NCBI GenBank assembly: GCA_027485835.1
Contig: JAIXQG010000002.1
Location: forward strand, 264,232 to 328,231
DNA length: 64,000 nucleotides
DNA from: Alphaproteobacteria bacterium
Lineage (GTDB): Bacteria > Pseudomonadota > Alphaproteobacteria > UBA2136 > UBA6156
Direction: 5' to 3'
In this document: positions 61,927 to 64,000 of the stretch, one piece after another
How positions within the stretch are numbered: the stretch's first letter is position 1
How the letters are laid out: every line of letters starts with the position of its first letter
Made by a program: the position numbers and the translations under genes
Notes under the pieces: generated by a model
What the model saw: the letters and a program-made list of their open reading frames with translations, nothing else
Told to the model about the DNA's origin: nothing
Database searches by the model: none

Positions 61927-63213
61927 TTAGTACGTGCCGAGAATCGTGCCGGTGTTGCTGACTGTATAGCCGCTGCCGGTGATGGCCGCGCCTGCGGGGC
62001 CACCAGCAGAGCCGCTGCCCGCGTTGCCTGCCGTACCGGTAGCGCCTGCCTGACCCCATGTGCCACCCGCGCCACCCGTACCTGCGTTGGTGCCGCCGGC
62101 GAGGCCGGAGGTCGCGGCGCCGTCGGAGCCTTGGCCACGGCCACCTGCACCGCCTGTGGTAGAGCCTGTTGTTATCACTTGTCTCGCTACCGAATAAAAG
62201 TTTGTCGTACCTTGCTTTACGCCACGATAATATCGATATCCTCCAGTATCCCACTCGGTGCTGTCGTATGGAAATCCAACTGCAACAGCCGCGTCATTCC
62301 AGATGATATTCGTTTGCACGCCTGACCCTGATCCAGCATCAAGCCATACATAGTCCGTAGGTGGGTTTGATGAGAAGTCGACCGAGTAACGGAATCCGCT
62401 CGTTGGATCGCGCGTTCCAAGCGTTGTCCCACTTCCAGCACCGCCCTGCCCGCCACCGCCACCACCGCCGTAGATGTTGCCGGTGTTGACAACCGTGACG
62501 CTGGTTTCTTGCACTTGCAATGCGTGGCCGCCGCTACCGCTGTTGGCTGCGCCACCAGCTCCGGCAATCGTGCCGCTGTTGTGGATGACCAGACTGTTGA
62601 GACGACCCGTGCCGGTAAGAAGCGCGGGAGTAGCTGCTGCGGTAGATCCAATGGTAACGCCGGAGTTGATAACTACGCGTTTGCGTTTGGTACCGTCGAT
62701 CCAGTCACCATTGTTAAACAGGCTGGAGATAATGAGGTTGTTGGTGCTGGAGGAAACGTAGGCGACGACTTCGGGTTCAGTCACTATAGCTGCTCCGGCG
62801 CAGCCCCAACCCATGGCGACCCAGTTGGTGCTGTCGCAGAACTGGAGCTCGTTAACCGAGCTGGCAAAGCGGATTTGGCCGGGGGTGGCGCCTGCGCAGC
62901 CGAAGCCGCCGGGGGCGCGGTCGGCGGCGCAGGCGGTATCCACCCAGTTGCTACCGTTACAGAACTGCACGACGCCGAGGGTGTTGTTGTAAATGACCTT
63001 GCCTGCGGTACCGGTGGGATTGCTGCAGCCAGTTTGGGGGGCGGAGGGGAGGGAGGCGCCGGTGTTGACCCAATCGGTACCGTTACAATACTGCATGGTT
63101 TTGGCGGTTTGGCTGAAAATTACGGCGCCAGCTTCAGCTGTGGGATTGGTACACGCGGCATAGCCTGCCACCGGCAGAACCACCAGCAAAAGCGTTCGCA
63201 TCCACAATCTCAT
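61927..63213 (-). CDS. Exported glycine-rich repeat protein
   Basis: 428 residues: signal peptide (MRLWMRTLLLVVLPVAGYAA), three Cys/Trp modules (21-52, 63-94, 106-137; each like CxNPTxxAGxVxxxxxxxxxQ, CNGxxWV), a beta-strand-type middle and a long glycine-rich part ending GAAITGSGYTVSNTGTILGT Y. Probably surface or secreted. The C-terminal ~25 residues are almost the same in the next gene. No family is recognised beyond this. Confidence 0.75.
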   Translation of the reverse strand: MRLWMRTLLLVVLPVAGYAACTNPTAEAGAVIFSQTAKTMQYCNGTDWVNTGASLPSAPQTGCSNPTGTAGKVIYNNTLGVVQFCNGSNWVDTACAADRAPGGFGCAGATPGQIRFASSVNELQFCDSTNWVAMGWGCAGAAIVTEPEVVAYVSSSTNNLIISSLFNNGDWIDGTKRKRVVINSGVTIGSTAAATPALLTGTGRLNSLVIHNSGTIAGAGGAANSGSGGHALQVQETSVTVVNTGNIYGGGGGGGQGGAGSGTTLGTRDPTSGFRYSVDFSSNPPTDYVWLDAGSGSGVQTNIIWNDAAVAVGFPYDSTEWDTGGYRYYRGVKQGTTNFYSVARQVITTGSTTGGAGGRGQGSDGAATSGLAGGTNAGTGGAGGTWGQAGATGTAGNAGSGSAGGPAGAAITGSGYTVSNTGTILGTY

Positions 63214-63429
63214 GCCTACTTATAGCCAGAAGGGTCTTATCCGTCCCGACATTTCAACTTTCTTGTAAGCAATTATCTCTCGGTATTAAGTGTGAAAGAC
63301 ACAACTGACGTATAACTCATCCGATGTATACGTTGCCCAGAAACACAGCAAAGACGTTGGGTTTTTACCGAAAAATCTCTCCATGTAAACATCACCTGCG
63401 CGACAGTTTTCTGGGTGGGTTAAATTGGT

Positions 63430-64000
63430 TTAATACGAACCTAGAATCGTGCCGGAATTGGTGACTGTATAGCCGCTGCCGGTGATGGCCGCGCCTGCGG
63501 GGCCGCCAGCGTTACCGGCAACGCCCGCCAAACCTGAGCCAGCATTGCCGGAGGTACCGGTGTTACCTGTACTACCTGCGGTACCCGCTACGCCCCATGT
63601 GCCACCTGCTCCACCGGCACCACCCGTGCCGCCTGTCCCTGCGTTGGTGCCGCCAGGCGAACCAGCGGAGCCAATAGTGCCCGCTGCATTTGCACCGTCA
63701 AATCCTTGTCCACGGCCACCGTTACCGCCGTTACCGCCTGCGCCGCCGGCTGTTCCAGAGGTAGCGGTATAGGTACGGTAAATACCATACTTTGTATTTG
63801 AACCGCTTGAGGTTGATCCGCTACCACGTTGAGAGCCGCGATAGTAAGTTACCCCTCCGGTGGAATACGAAGCCGCATAAGATGCATAGATCTTCCCGCC
63901 TCCCCAATAGAATCCCCTCGTAATAAGCTGGTTACCGTCTGCATCACGAACTTCATACTCATTTACCGTAAAGTATTCTCCCGACGAAGGCTCACGTACG
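63430..64000 (-). CDS. Second glycine-rich exported protein, N-terminus outside window
   Basis: An open frame runs from the stop at 63430 to the window edge. The visible ~189 residues include TYYRGSQRGSGSTSSGSNTK, then glycine-rich GGAGGNGGNGGRGQGFDGAN, and the end AAITGSGYTVTNSGTILGSY. Clearly a paralogue of 61927-63213 (YYRG, GGRGQG.DGA, TNAGTGG and the C-terminus are shared). Tandem duplication is the likely origin. Function unknown. Confidence 0.72.
   Translation of the reverse strand, partial: VREPSSGEYFTVNEYEVRDADGNQLITRGFYWGGGKIYASYAASYSTGGVTYYRGSQRGSGSTSSGSNTKYGIYRTYTATSGTAGGAGGNGGNGGRGQGFDGANAAGTIGSAGSPGGTNAGTGGTGGAGGAGGTWGVAGTAGSTGNTGTSGNAGSGLAGVAGNAGGPAGAAITGSGYTVTNSGTILGSY

Noticed and set aside
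63482..63772. Proline/alanine-rich plus-strand frame of 96 codons
   Set aside because: It is the reverse strand of the glycine-rich coding sequence, which gives proline-rich shadows.
1..64000. tRNA, rRNA, CRISPR array, prophage or insertion sequence
   Set aside because: I saw no cloverleaf T-loop pattern, no evenly spaced repeats, and no transposase, integrase or capsid-like proteins.

Overview
The window reads as a chromosomal segment of a flagellated Gram-negative Alphaproteobacterium. This rests on the gene content: a large (about 1,560-residue) NAD-glutamate dehydrogenase; the alphaproteobacterial neighbourhoods phoH/ybeY/corC/lnt/XRE/metK/trmB and rimP/nusA/ylxR/infB/rbfA/truB/rpsO; near-perfect sigma-54 flagellar promoters; and a globin-coupled chemoreceptor. 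The genus cannot be fixed from the sequence alone. I saw no tRNA or rRNA gene, insertion sequence, prophage or CRISPR array.

Positions 1-12,940 are mainly motility and signalling. The plus strand carries flgK (cut by the window edge), flgL and flhB. Then comes a run of small unknown genes with strong ribosome-binding sites and their own terminators (3,691-6,234). The minus strand carries two sigma-54-controlled flagellar units: flgF-flgG, and a small membrane protein followed by flgA-flgH. Two c-di-GMP-type genes follow: a degenerate GGDEF protein, and a PAS-like/GGDEF/EAL protein with a complete EAL residue set.

Positions 13,000-32,000 hold the translation/transcription core on the minus strand (rpsO, truB, rbfA, infB, ylxR, nusA, rimP) and then trmB and metK. 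ybeY-corC-lnt-XRE run on the plus strand, and phoH, rimI and tsaB on the minus strand. A 172-bp foldback element abuts the trmB stop codon. Three small plus-strand genes sit between ylxR and nusA.

Positions 32,000-48,600 hold a short flagellar-rod-like protein, the glutamate dehydrogenase, a trpS operon, pnp (far from its usual partner rpsO), dsbB and the phenylalanyl-tRNA synthetase genes pheT and pheS, which are separated by two lipoprotein genes. Positions 48,600-51,650 hold rplT and rpmI, separated from pheS by a second group of small unknown genes and a methyltransferase-like gene.

Positions 51,900-64,000 contain two chemoreceptors (one globin-coupled), uppP, an OmpV/MipA-type porin, ihfB, a menorin/FAM151-like protein, an ankyrin-repeat membrane protein, aspS and two tandem glycine-rich exported paralogues (the second cut by the window edge).

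The most distinctive pattern is the repeated insertion of short, self-contained gene cassettes into otherwise conserved operons. Each cassette gene is small, has a strong ribosome-binding site and is usually followed by a GC-rich hairpin plus T-tract. The window contains no clearly complete new multi-gene system. The best candidates for novelty are these cassettes, the foldback element, the glycine-rich tandem pair and the short rod-like protein.
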